A DNA stretch of 11,240 bases from an uncultured Devosia sp. Lineage in GTDB: Bacteria; Pseudomonadota; Alphaproteobacteria; Rhizobiales; Devosiaceae. Position 1 is the stretch's first letter, and each line of letters opens with the position of its first letter. The stretch is from contig CAMLOA010000027.1 of assembly GCA_946481445.1 (NCBI GenBank), positions 1 through 11,240 on the forward strand. The letters run 5' to 3'. A program made the translations under genes and the position numbers. Positions 1 to 6,004 of the stretch are shown in pieces. A model generated the notes under the pieces. That model made no database searches and was not told the DNA's origin. It was given only the letters and a program-made list of their open reading frames with translations.

Positions 1-89
1 TGGCCAAGTACAACCAGCTGATCCGCATCGAGGAACAGCTCGGCACCTCGGCCAAATATGCCGGCTACTCGGTGGTCAAGGGCCGCTAG
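1..89 (+). CDS. C-terminal end of an unidentified protein (partial)
   Basis: An open frame enters from the left edge (first whole codon at base 3) and stops with TAG at 87-89, giving the last 28 residues of a protein. The tail is hydrophilic and probably helical, beginning AKYNQLIRIEEQLG and ending YSVVKGR. I do not recognise the family from this piece. Only 5 bp separate its stop from the next start codon, so it is probably cotranscribed with the oxidoreductase behind it. That it is coding is inferred from the in-frame stop placed directly before a ribosome-binding region and start codon, and from codon use like that of its neighbours. Confidence 0.6.
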   Translation, partial: AKYNQLIRIEEQLGTSAKYAGYSVVKGR

Positions 90-94
90 GTGCC

Positions 95-1075
95 ATGACC
101 ACCATGCGGGCCCTTGTCTATGACGGATACGGCCCGCCCGAGACTTTGCGGCTGGAGCAGATGCCCCGGCCGCAACCCGGACCCGGCCAGGTGCTGGTCC
201 GCGTACATGCCGCGTCAGTCAATTCTTGGGATTGGGACAAGCTGACCGGTGCCCCGGCGGGGGCCTTGCGCGCCATCATGCGCCCGCAACACCGCATCCT
301 CGGCGCCGACGTTTCAGGCGTCGTCGAGGCCGCCGGACCCGATGTTTACGGCTTCGCGCAAGGCGATGCGGTCTTTGGCGATCTCTGTATGGACGGCTGG
401 GGCGGCTTTGCCGACTATGTCGTCACCAGGGCGAGTGCCCTGGCCCGCAAGCCCGATGCTCTCAGTTTCCATCAGGCTGCCGCGCTGCCGCAGGCCGGCC
501 TGCTCGCCCTGCTGGGATTGCGCTTCTATGGTGAGCCTGCAGCTGGTCAGCGCCTGCTGGTCAACGGTGCCGGCGGCGGGGTAGGGACGTTCGCCATCCA
601 GCTCGCCAGGCAGCGCGGCATCCACGTCACTGCGGTAGATCGCGGCGACAAGGCCGAAGCCCTGCGAAAGCTCGGTGCCGACCGCACCATTGACTACCGC
701 CAGCATGACTTTACCGCGACCGGCGAACGCTACGACCTGATCCTCGACATGATCGGCCGTCACACCATCTCCGCCTACCGCCGAGCCCTTGCACCGGGCG
801 GCATGCTGGTGCTGATCGGCGGCAGCTTCGGCACCGTCATCGGCACAGTCACGCTGGGCAAGCTCACGGCCCGCGCCGCTGGCCAGCGCATGGGCCTGCT
901 GATTTACCGACCCGACCTGGCCGCGCTCGACGAACTCACCGATCTCTGCCTCTCTGGTACTATCGCTCCCGTCATTGACAGCGTCTTCCGGCTCGAACAG
1001 GGGGCGGCTGCTCTGCGCCGCATCGGCAGCGGCGACCATGTGGGCAAGGTCATCGTCGATGTGAGTGCCAACTAG
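95..1075 (+). CDS. Zinc-independent MDR-family NAD(P)-dependent oxidoreductase (quinone oxidoreductase-like)
   Basis: This 326-residue protein is a medium-chain dehydrogenase/reductase. An N-terminal GroES-like domain (about 1-125) contains the fold-typical LGADVSGVVEAAG stretch (69-81) and the VRVHAASVN segment (35-43). A Rossmann domain follows, with the nucleotide-binding glycine motif NGAGGGVG at 157-164 and an acidic/basic VDRGDK stretch at the end of the second strand (181-186). The Cys/His set of zinc alcohol dehydrogenases is absent, with GAD in place of GHE, so it should be a zinc-free quinone- or enone-reductase-like enzyme using NAD(P)H. The substrate cannot be read from sequence. 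The start at 95 follows AGG (88-90) by 4 bases. A second in-frame ATG at 104 is possible and begins nearer the conserved MRALVYDGYG. The length is normal for the family. It probably shares a transcript with the gene ending at 89. Confidence 0.9.
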   Translation: MTTMRALVYDGYGPPETLRLEQMPRPQPGPGQVLVRVHAASVNSWDWDKLTGAPAGALRAIMRPQHRILGADVSGVVEAAGPDVYGFAQGDAVFGDLCMDGWGGFADYVVTRASALARKPDALSFHQAAALPQAGLLALLGLRFYGEPAAGQRLLVNGAGGGVGTFAIQLARQRGIHVTAVDRGDKAEALRKLGADRTIDYRQHDFTATGERYDLILDMIGRHTISAYRRALAPGGMLVLIGGSFGTVIGTVTLGKLTARAAGQRMGLLIYRPDLAALDELTDLCLSGTIAPVIDSVFRLEQGAAALRRIGSGDHVGKVIVDVSAN

Positions 1076-1145
1076 ACCAGTCGCGCCACACCATCACCAT
1101 GTCATCCCAGCGGGGCCCCCTGCTTTCCCGCGCCACAACGGAGTT

Positions 1146-1163
1146 TTCCCGCTTTCGCGGGAA
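1146..1163. repeat. Strong hairpin in the convergent gap (possible bidirectional terminator or intergenic palindromic repeat)
   Basis: A perfect 7-bp inverted repeat, TTCCCGC and GCGGGAA, encloses a 4-base loop between the convergent oxidoreductase and amn genes. Read on the minus strand the loop is GAAA, a stable GNRA tetraloop. Neither side has a run of T, although TTTT leads into the stem on the plus strand, so it is at best a weak intrinsic terminator. The flanking bases 1099-1120 (GTCATCCC followed by a GGGGCCCC palindrome at 1112-1119) resemble the mobile palindromic units that pepper many alphaproteobacterial genomes. That resemblance is from general knowledge and was not searched. Confidence 0.5.
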
Positions 1164-1186
1164 CCGTAGTGGAACAACAGCGCGCC

Positions 1187-2662
1187 CTACTGGAACGCCG
1201 TCTCCGCAAAACTCCGCAATTTCCGCGAATGCAGTCGTTCCGCCGGCTGGTCCCGCAGGATTTCCATCGCCCGCAGCCCGATCTGCAGATGCCGGTTCAC
1301 CTGCGTGCGGTAGAAATCCGAGGCCATGCCCGGCAGCTTCAGCTCGCCATGTAGCGGCTTGTCCGACACGCAGAGCAGCGTCCCATAGGGCACCCTGAAG
1401 CGGAACCCGTTCGCCGCGATAGTCGCGCTCTCCATGTCGAGCGCCACGGCACGCGATTGGCTGAGCTGGCGGACAATCTCGGTCTGGTCCCGCAATTCCC
1501 AGTTGCGGTTGTCGAAGGTCGCCACCGTTCCGGTGCGCATGATCTTCTTGGTTTCGACGCCCTCGGTCTGGGTGACTTCCTCCACCGCCTGCTCCAGAGC
1601 CACCTGGATTTCGGCCAGCGCCGGCACAGGCACGGTCAGCGGCAAGTCCGCGTCGAGCACATGGTCCTCGCGCACATAGGCATGCGCCAGCACATAGTCG
1701 CCCAGCTCCTGGCTGTTCCTGAGGCCGGCGCAATGACCCAGCATGATCCAGGCATGCGGCCGCAATACCGCGATGTGGTCGGTAATGGTCTTGGCGTTGG
1801 ACGGGCCGACGCCGATATTGACCATTGTGATGCCTTTGCCGCGCTCTGCGGTCAGGTGGTAGGCCGGCATCTGCGGCGCGCGCACCGGCACCTGGCCGGA
1901 AACCCCACCGCCGCGCAGCATGTTGTCCGTCACCACGTTCCCCGGCTCCACGAAGCTCTGGTACACCTCGTGCCCGTTCTTCATGTGCTCCTTGGCGATG
2001 CGGCAGAACTCGTCGATGTAGAACGCGTAGTTGGTGAAGATCACGAAGTTCTGGAAGTGGTCGGCATCGGTGCCGGTATAGTGGCTCAGCCGGAACAGCG
2101 AGTAATCCACCCGCGGTCCGGTAAAGGCCGAAAGCGGATAGGGGCCCCCGCGCGGCGGCACATAGGTGCCGTTGGCGATCTCGTCATCGGTATTGCCCAG
2201 GTCCGGCGCGTCGAACACGTCGCGCAGCGGCACGTTGAGGGCATTGAGGGCTTCCCCGTCCACGCGCTCCTTGGGCGTCACCGCAAAATGCAGCGGGATC
2301 GGGGTATCGGATTCGCCGATATCGATCGTGCCGCCGTGATTCTTGAGGATCACGGCGAACTGTTCCTGGAAGTATCCCTTGAACAGGTCCGGCGCTGTCA
2401 CCGTGGTCCGGTAGAGCCCTGGTGTATGCAGGTAGCCATAGGGCAGGGTGCTTTCGTGCTTGGAATAGCTCGTGGAACGCACCTCCACCTGCGGGTAGAA
2501 GGCGCGAACCCGCCCCTCGGGCACCACGCCCTTGGCCAGGGTCGCCAGGTGCCGGCGGATGAACCCGGTATTGCGGTGATAGAGATCGGCCATATAGGCC
2601 CACGCCTCCTGCGGGTCGGTGAACGACTGCGTATCGACACGGGGCGGGCTGATTATGGTCAT
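1187..2662 (-). CDS. amn: AMP nucleosidase
   Basis: The enzyme hydrolyses AMP to adenine and ribose 5-phosphate in the cytoplasm and so controls the AMP pool and purine salvage. With the ATG at 2662 the product is 491 residues, close to the roughly 480 of characterised AMP nucleosidases. An N-terminal family-specific domain (about 1-190) precedes a nucleoside-phosphorylase-type catalytic domain. That domain contains NIGVGPSNAKTITDH (282-296), the LGHCAGLR loop (308-315), the ALDMESATIAANGF motif typical of the fold (407-420) and the CVSDKPLHGELKLPG segment (431-445). The frame stays open upstream to a TTG at 2743, but that 27-residue extension is low in complexity and runs through a palindromic DNA repeat, so I reject it. 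The ribosome-binding site before 2662 is weak (AAGAG on the minus strand). The gene stands alone, converging on the oxidoreductase. Identification is by motif recognition and is strong. Confidence 0.93.
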   Translation of the reverse strand: MTIISPPRVDTQSFTDPQEAWAYMADLYHRNTGFIRRHLATLAKGVVPEGRVRAFYPQVEVRSTSYSKHESTLPYGYLHTPGLYRTTVTAPDLFKGYFQEQFAVILKNHGGTIDIGESDTPIPLHFAVTPKERVDGEALNALNVPLRDVFDAPDLGNTDDEIANGTYVPPRGGPYPLSAFTGPRVDYSLFRLSHYTGTDADHFQNFVIFTNYAFYIDEFCRIAKEHMKNGHEVYQSFVEPGNVVTDNMLRGGGVSGQVPVRAPQMPAYHLTAERGKGITMVNIGVGPSNAKTITDHIAVLRPHAWIMLGHCAGLRNSQELGDYVLAHAYVREDHVLDADLPLTVPVPALAEIQVALEQAVEEVTQTEGVETKKIMRTGTVATFDNRNWELRDQTEIVRQLSQSRAVALDMESATIAANGFRFRVPYGTLLCVSDKPLHGELKLPGMASDFYRTQVNRHLQIGLRAMEILRDQPAERLHSRKLRSFAETAFQ

Positions 2663-2680
2663 CTGGCTACTCTTGGGCAC

Positions 2681-2698
2681 GGACCCCGGATCGGGTCC
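2681..2698. repeat. Palindromic repeat, copy 1 (GGACCC-nnn-ATCGGG type)
   Basis: An inverted repeat, GGACCC then a 6-base centre then GGGTCC, lies 18 bases upstream of the amn start. A second small inverted repeat, CCGCC/GGCGG at 2697-2710, follows directly. The core GGACCC-CGG-ATCGGG matches 12 of 12 bases outside the variable triplet with the element at 4099-4113, so the two look like members of one short dispersed family. It would lie in the amn 5' leader, where it could fold in RNA. Confidence 0.55.
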
Positions 2699-2836
2699 GC
2701 CATCGGGCGGAATCGCGCTGGCCGTCACGCAGCGCTTACCCAAATCAAATGACAGCTTATCGGCGGCGCTTCAACCGACCGGCCCGCTTTCACATCCGAG
2801 TGAAGGCCACTTTTCTCGCCGCATTTCCATACCATC

Positions 2837-2865
2837 TTGATAGGCAAGTTCACTGGCTAGGCAAG
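2837..2865 (-). promoter_or_regulatory. Possible promoter of amn
   Basis: Read on the minus strand, CTTGCC (2860-2865) and TATCAA (2837-2842) are spaced by exactly 17 bases, an acceptable alphaproteobacterial housekeeping sigma-factor promoter. It would give an amn leader of roughly 165 bases. It overlaps a direct repeat of TAGGCAAG (2841-2848 and 2858-2865, plus-strand reading; 17 bases start to start), which could be an operator or a coincidence. Nothing closer to the gene looked better. Confidence 0.35.
2841..2865. repeat. Direct repeat TAGGCAAG x2
   Basis: TAGGCAAG occurs at 2841-2848 and again at 2858-2865, separated by 9 bases. Both copies lie across the -35 element and spacer of the proposed amn promoter. 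Paired direct repeats at this spacing can bind regulators on one face of the helix or nearly so. No regulator can be named from the sequence. Confidence 0.4.
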
Positions 2866-2879
2866 CGACCCATGCATCC

Positions 2880-2993
2880 GGTGAGCGAGGAGTGTTGCGC
2901 AGGCCGCTTGTCCCCCAAGCCCTCAACAGTGCGGCAGGCCGGCATTCCCAGGGCTGCGATGGCAGAGATGCCATCGCGGCCCTTTTTCTTTCT
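2880..2993 (+). ncRNA. Candidate small RNA ending in an orphan terminator
   Basis: The 363-base gap 2663-3025 lies between two minus-strand genes, yet it contains a strong terminator facing the plus strand with no plus-strand gene before it for nearly 1.9 kb. Just upstream is a second foldable element. TGTTG (2893-2897), AGG (2901-2903) and GCTTG (2906-2910) pair in order with CAAGC (2916-2920), CCT (2921-2923) and CAACA (2924-2928). This gives 13 pairs with two one-sided bulges and a TCCCC loop. A further weaker hairpin (CTTTCAC/GTGAAGG, 2787-2806) could belong to the same transcript. No convincing plus-strand promoter was found, so the 5' end given is arbitrary. It matches no known RNA family that I recognise. 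The existence of a transcript is inference. Confidence 0.33.
2951..2993 (+). terminator. Strong rho-independent terminator, plus direction
   Basis: GGGCTGCGATGGC (2951-2963) pairs with GCCATCGCGGCCC (2970-2982) along 13 positions with one T-G wobble, around the loop AGAGAT. TTTTTCTTTCT (2983-2993) follows at once. This is a textbook intrinsic terminator for plus-strand transcription. On the minus strand the same hairpin, lying about 44 bases past the DUF1801 stop codon, has no T-run after it, so it would stop that transcript poorly, though it could protect its 3' end. Confidence 0.82.
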
Positions 2994-3025
2994 GGACTGG
3001 GAGGGCCCCGGTCCGGCAACCGGCT

Positions 3026-3460
3026 TCATCCCTGGGGATAGGTTGCCCGCAGCCGCGCCACCGAGATCTCGGCCATTTCCCGCAGGACTGCCAGGTCGAT
3101 GTCGCTGAGGCGCTTGACGTAGAGGCAGGCCTTGCCCATGCGGTGCTTGCCCAGCCGGGCCAGCAGGGCCCCGCGCCGTTCGGCCTCCTCCGGAAAGTAC
3201 ATCCCCATCAGGTAGATGGAAAACTCTGCCTTTCGCGGGGCGAAGCCCACAAGAAACGAGTCGCCCTCGTTGCCGGTCGGGTATCTGTAGTGGTAGTGGC
3301 CAAAGCCCACCATGCTGCCCCACAGCACGGCTGGCTCGCCCGAAACGTCCTGCATCAGCTCGACAAGCGCAAAGCTGTCGGCCCGCTTGACCGGGTCCTC
3401 CACCAGGGCGAGGAATTCGCCCACGTCTCCTGTGTGCGGCTTGGTCTTCTGCTCGGCCAT
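3026..3460 (-). CDS. DUF1801 domain protein
   Basis: This 144-residue cytoplasmic protein carries the DUF1801 (YdhG-like) domain over almost its whole length. The recognisable blocks are [21 protein letters not shown] (residues 47-67), the [13 protein letters not shown] strand (72-84) and [20 protein letters not shown] (103-122). The family is widespread and has no established biochemical role; its fold is related to SRPBCC-free small alpha/beta domains, and I make no functional claim. The ATG at 3460 lies 3 bp beyond the TGA of the upstream gene. Its ribosome-binding sequence (GAAGGGG) sits inside that gene's last codons, so the two are very probably one transcription unit with coupled translation. 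There is no signal peptide, in contrast to its partner. Confidence 0.88.
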   Translation of the reverse strand: MAEQKTKPHTGDVGEFLALVEDPVKRADSFALVELMQDVSGEPAVLWGSMVGFGHYHYRYPTGNEGDSFLVGFAPRKAEFSIYLMGMYFPEEAERRGALLARLGKHRMGKACLYVKRLSDIDLAVLREMAEISVARLRATYPQG

Positions 3461-3463
3461 GGG

Positions 3464-4084
3464 TCACCCCTTCTCGCCATAGTCGACCAGGGTCTCCGGA
3501 TTCATCTCCCCATCATAGCTGGCATCCACGTCGAAGCGGACCAGCGTGAACATGCCGTCGACGAACCGCCACGTCCCGTCCGAGCTTGCATCCCCAAGTC
3601 CACGCCACAGCGAGTGGCTGTTGATGGACAGGGTCTGCGGGTCGAACTCAGAGTTGACCAGCGTCGTCGTGCCCGCAAAGCCGGTCAACGTGATCCCCAG
3701 CACGGCACCATCGAGCGTCTCCTCGTTCTCGTAGGCGACATCGAAGGTTGGTTGCGCCAGGGCGAGTGGCTGCAGGCCATCGAATTCGCGTTGCCAGTAA
3801 TAGGCGTGGATGAGGTTATAGGCCCCCGCGCCGCAAAAGATGCGGACCAGCTTGATCTCCTCCTTGTCGTCCTCGCTCGCGCCCCAGCTCGGCATGTACT
3901 CGAACGTCCACTCCGCATAGTCGTCCTCGGGCACATAGGCGCCCTCCGGGCGCTCGCAATAGGTGCCGCCTGCCGCCTCGTGCAGCTTCATGGCGGCCTT
4001 GCGCAGGTCTTCGTCCTGCGCCGATGCGGGGCTTGCGGCAAATGCGAGGGTGGCAGGCAGCCAAAGCCATGGACGGATCATCAT
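3464..4084 (-). CDS. Exported protein of unknown function
   Basis: This is a 206-residue protein with a clear Sec signal peptide: a short basic start (MMIRP), a hydrophobic stretch (about 6-18) and a signal peptidase I site after ASA at residue 22. The mature part is acidic, with two cysteines (C43 and C84) that could form a disulphide in the periplasm. The C-terminal portion (about 165-205, containing [21 protein letters not shown]) is rich in beta-type sequence and faintly resembles DUF1176-type periplasmic proteins; I do not assign it. The ribosome-binding sequence AAGGGA (4088-4093) is better spaced to the second ATG (4081) than to the first (4084), so the true start may be one codon later. 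It is the first gene of a two-gene unit with the DUF1801 gene and is divergent from folD. Confidence 0.8.
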   Translation of the reverse strand: MMIRPWLWLPATLAFAASPASAQDEDLRKAAMKLHEAAGGTYCERPEGAYVPEDDYAEWTFEYMPSWGASEDDKEEIKLVRIFCGAGAYNLIHAYYWQREFDGLQPLALAQPTFDVAYENEETLDGAVLGITLTGFAGTTTLVNSEFDPQTLSINSHSLWRGLGDASSDGTWRFVDGMFTLVRFDVDASYDGEMNPETLVDYGEKG

Positions 4085-4098
4085 GCATCCCTTATGTC

Positions 4099-4124
4099 GG
4101 ACCCGAAATCGGGCCGCTCGGCCC
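4099..4124. repeat. Palindromic repeat, copy 2, plus adjoining inverted repeat in the folD divergent region
   Basis: The 69-bp gap between the exported-protein gene and folD contains GGACCC-GAA-ATCGGG (4099-4113), which includes the near-palindrome CCCGA/TCGGG. It overlaps GGGCCG (4111-4116) with CGGCCC (4119-4124), a 6-bp inverted repeat around 2 bases. The first part matches the repeat at 2681 outside the central triplet. It may act in the control region of either divergent gene or simply be a dispersed palindrome. No clear promoter boxes were found in this gap. Confidence 0.5.
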
Positions 4125-4153
4125 GCTTCGCATCAAAGCAGAATGAGGCGACC

Positions 4154-5056
4154 ATGACCGCAAAAATCATCGACGGAAAGAGCTTCGCCGAGAACCTGCG
4201 CGGTCGCATTGCCGGTCATGTCGAGCGCCTGAAGCGCGATCACGGCATCACGCCTGGCCTGGCTGTCGTTATCGTCGGCCACGATCCGGGCAGCCAGGTC
4301 TATGTGGCACAGAAGGCCAAACAGACCGTCGAGATGGGCATGCATTCCGAGAAGTACGAGCTTGCCGAAACGACCAGCGAGGCCGAGGTGCTGGCCCTGG
4401 TCCGCAAGCTGAATGCCGATCCGGCCATTCACGGCATCCTTGTCCAGCTGCCCGTTCCTCAACAGATCGACCCCAAGAAGATCATCGCCACCATCGATCC
4501 CGCCAAGGATGTCGATTGCTTCACCCCCGCCAGCGTGGGCAAGCTGGTAATCGGTCTGCCGGGGCCGGTGTCCTGCACGCCTTTGGGATGCCTCATGCTG
4601 TTGCGTGACACCCTGGGCGACCTGTCGGGGCTTCATGCCGTGGTCGTGGGGCGGTCCAACCTGGTGGGCAGGCCCATTGCCCAGTTGCTCCTGCGTGAGA
4701 ACTGCACCGTGACGATGGCCCACTCACGCACACGAGACCTGCCCTCCATCGTGCGCCAGGCCGACATCGTGGTCGCCGCTGTCGGCCGTCCCGAAATGAT
4801 CAGGGGCGACTGGATCAAGCCCGGTGCCACCGTCATCGACGTGGGGATCAACCGCATCCCGGCGCCGGAGCGCGGCGAGGGCAGGACCCGGCTGGTTGGG
4901 GACGTCGCGTTCACGGAAGCCGCCGAGGTTGCGGGCGCCATCACGCCCGTTCCCGGGGGAGTGGGGCCGATGACCATTGCCTGCCTGCTGGCAAACACGA
5001 TCACCACGGCATCGCTCATCAACGGCCTGGTGCCGCCCGCTGATCTGACGGCATGA
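4154..5056 (+). CDS. folD: Bifunctional 5,10-methylene-THF dehydrogenase / 5,10-methenyl-THF cyclohydrolase
   Basis: FolD oxidises 5,10-methylene-tetrahydrofolate to methenyl-tetrahydrofolate with NADP and then hydrolyses it to 10-formyl-tetrahydrofolate. It feeds purine and formyl-methionine synthesis and balances the one-carbon pool used by MetH encoded nearby. The 300-residue product matches the family length. The catalytic YxxxK is Y50/K54 in YVAQK, the folate-site aspartate is D121 in KDVDCF, the nucleotide-binding loop is GRSNLVGRP (166-174), and the family signature PGGVGPMT is at 267-274. The start at 4154 is set by GAGG (4145-4148 region) 5 bases before the ATG. The frame runs open about 1 kb further upstream across the antisense of two other genes, but that part has no family similarity. 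Its stop overlaps the next start (ATGA at 5053-5056). Confidence 0.97.
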   Translation: MTAKIIDGKSFAENLRGRIAGHVERLKRDHGITPGLAVVIVGHDPGSQVYVAQKAKQTVEMGMHSEKYELAETTSEAEVLALVRKLNADPAIHGILVQLPVPQQIDPKKIIATIDPAKDVDCFTPASVGKLVIGLPGPVSCTPLGCLMLLRDTLGDLSGLHAVVVGRSNLVGRPIAQLLLRENCTVTMAHSRTRDLPSIVRQADIVVAAVGRPEMIRGDWIKPGATVIDVGINRIPAPERGEGRTRLVGDVAFTEAAEVAGAITPVPGGVGPMTIACLLANTITTASLINGLVPPADLTA

Positions 5057-5604
5057 GCACCGCCGCCGCGCACGATCCCGGCGGCAAGGTGCGCCTTCGG
5101 CTCGCGCCGGGCGTTCACGGCGATGCTATGATGAGCGCCGACGGCCGCTATCGGCAGGTGATGCGTCGATGGCTGGGTGATGCCTTTCCCCAGCGCTACA
5201 TCGTGTTCATCGGCATGAACCCATCCACTGCTGATGCGACCGTGGATGACCCCACTTGCGCCCGCGAATGGACCTTTGCCCGTCGCGAGAGTTTCTCGGC
5301 CATGGTCAAGTGCAATGTCGGCGACTATCGCGCCACCGATCCCAAGGCCTTGCTCGCACACGACGTGCTGGCCGTCTCGGACGCGAACCTGCCGGCCATA
5401 CGCCGCGCGGCCGCCGGGGCAGGGCGGGTGGTGCTCTGCCATGGCAAGCTCAACCGGGCCCTTGTGGCCGCCGGACGGGAAATCGTCGAAGCCCTGCGCG
5501 CCGATGGGGTGGAACTCTGGTGCTTCGGAACCAATGGCGATGGCTCACCCAGGCACCCGCTCTACCTGCGGGCTGATACACCGCTGGTGCGCTTTCCCGG
5601 CTAG
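5053..5604 (+). CDS. DUF1643 domain protein, translationally coupled to folD
   Basis: This 183-residue cytoplasmic protein belongs to the DUF1643 family. Visible family blocks are [10 protein letters not shown] (52-61) with DPTC (66-69), [12 protein letters not shown] (86-97), VLCHGKL (127-133) and the C-terminal [14 protein letters not shown] (159-172). The conserved Asn, Asp, Cys and His residues suggest an enzyme or nucleotide/nucleic-acid binding protein, but no activity is established for the family. The start overlaps the folD stop by 4 bases (ATGA), which implies translation by ribosomes finishing folD, and no separate ribosome-binding site is evident. Conserved sequence begins near residue 28, so an internal start at M26 or M27 is conceivable. 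It ends 26 bp from the convergent gene at 5631, with no terminator visible between them. Confidence 0.88.
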   Translation: MSTAAAHDPGGKVRLRLAPGVHGDAMMSADGRYRQVMRRWLGDAFPQRYIVFIGMNPSTADATVDDPTCAREWTFARRESFSAMVKCNVGDYRATDPKALLAHDVLAVSDANLPAIRRAAAGAGRVVLCHGKLNRALVAAGREIVEALRADGVELWCFGTNGDGSPRHPLYLRADTPLVRFPG

Positions 5605-5630
5605 GACAGCCGCGCGCACCGTCGTGGACG

Positions 5631-5981
5631 TCAGGCCGCCCCGGCCAGGTAGAACAGTCGTGCCACCGCATGGTCGCGTAGCGCCTGGGCCGGCAGCTTG
5701 CCCGTCAGTGCCGCAACCACCTGGGCGGGGTCCGCGACCGCGCTGGCATCCACCACTACGCGCGTGAAGGGCGGACGCATGCCGCGCTTGGCCTCCTCGA
5801 GCATGTTGTAGAGCAGGGCCCGCACATCCGTCTGTGCGGCACAGGCCACGCAGGCATCGCCGTCGGCGTGGCCATGGCCGGTATTGGCCGGAAGGCGCAG
5901 CAAGGCCGTCTCCGCGTCGAGGGGCACGAGGTGACCCGGCTCGACGATGAGAGTAACGGGTATGGGGTCGACGCGGGCCAT
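5631..5981 (-). CDS. Small CobW/COG0523-like protein lacking the P-loop, behind metH
   Basis: This 116-residue protein is encoded 23 bp downstream of metH and in the same direction. The ATG at 5981 has GAGG 5 bases before it. The open frame runs into the metH 3' end further upstream, but that part is a shadow of metH. By eye the sequence follows the first half of CobW-type metallochaperone GTPases. PVTLI (8-12) sits where the family has its first strand. The Walker A glycine-lysine loop that should follow is replaced by VEPGHLVPLDAET (13-25). DACVAC (42-47), preceded by HGH (36-38), sits where the family has its GCxCC metal motif. DVRALLYNMLEE (52-63), FTRVVVDASAVADP (72-85) and a final LFYL (109-112) match the helix, the Walker B/ADP region and the point before the next strand. 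The rest of the GTPase and the C-terminal domain are absent. GTP hydrolysis is therefore unlikely; metal binding by the His/Cys cluster is inference. It could also be an eroded gene. Confidence 0.75.
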   Translation of the reverse strand: MARVDPIPVTLIVEPGHLVPLDAETALLRLPANTGHGHADGDACVACAAQTDVRALLYNMLEEAKRGMRPPFTRVVVDASAVADPAQVVAALTGKLPAQALRDHAVARLFYLAGAA

Positions 5982-6004
5982 GATTGCCTCGGGGGTGACC
6001 AAAC

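Noticed and set aside
2663..2743. A longer amn starting with TTG at 2743
   Set aside because: The 27 extra residues are encoded across a palindromic repeat, are not like the family N-terminus, and make the protein longer than typical AMP nucleosidases.
1457..2752. A 431-codon open frame on the plus strand opposite amn
   Set aside because: It is antisense to amn, is of low-complexity composition, and has no family motif. Such frames are common in GC-rich DNA.
3143..4153. An in-frame upstream extension of folD of about 337 codons
   Set aside because: The extension runs antisense through the DUF1801 and exported-protein genes, and folD similarity begins exactly at the ATG at 4154 with a proper ribosome-binding site.
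5605..5630. A terminator between the convergent DUF1643 and CobW-like genes
   Set aside because: The 26-base gap has no inverted repeat of useful length and no T-run.
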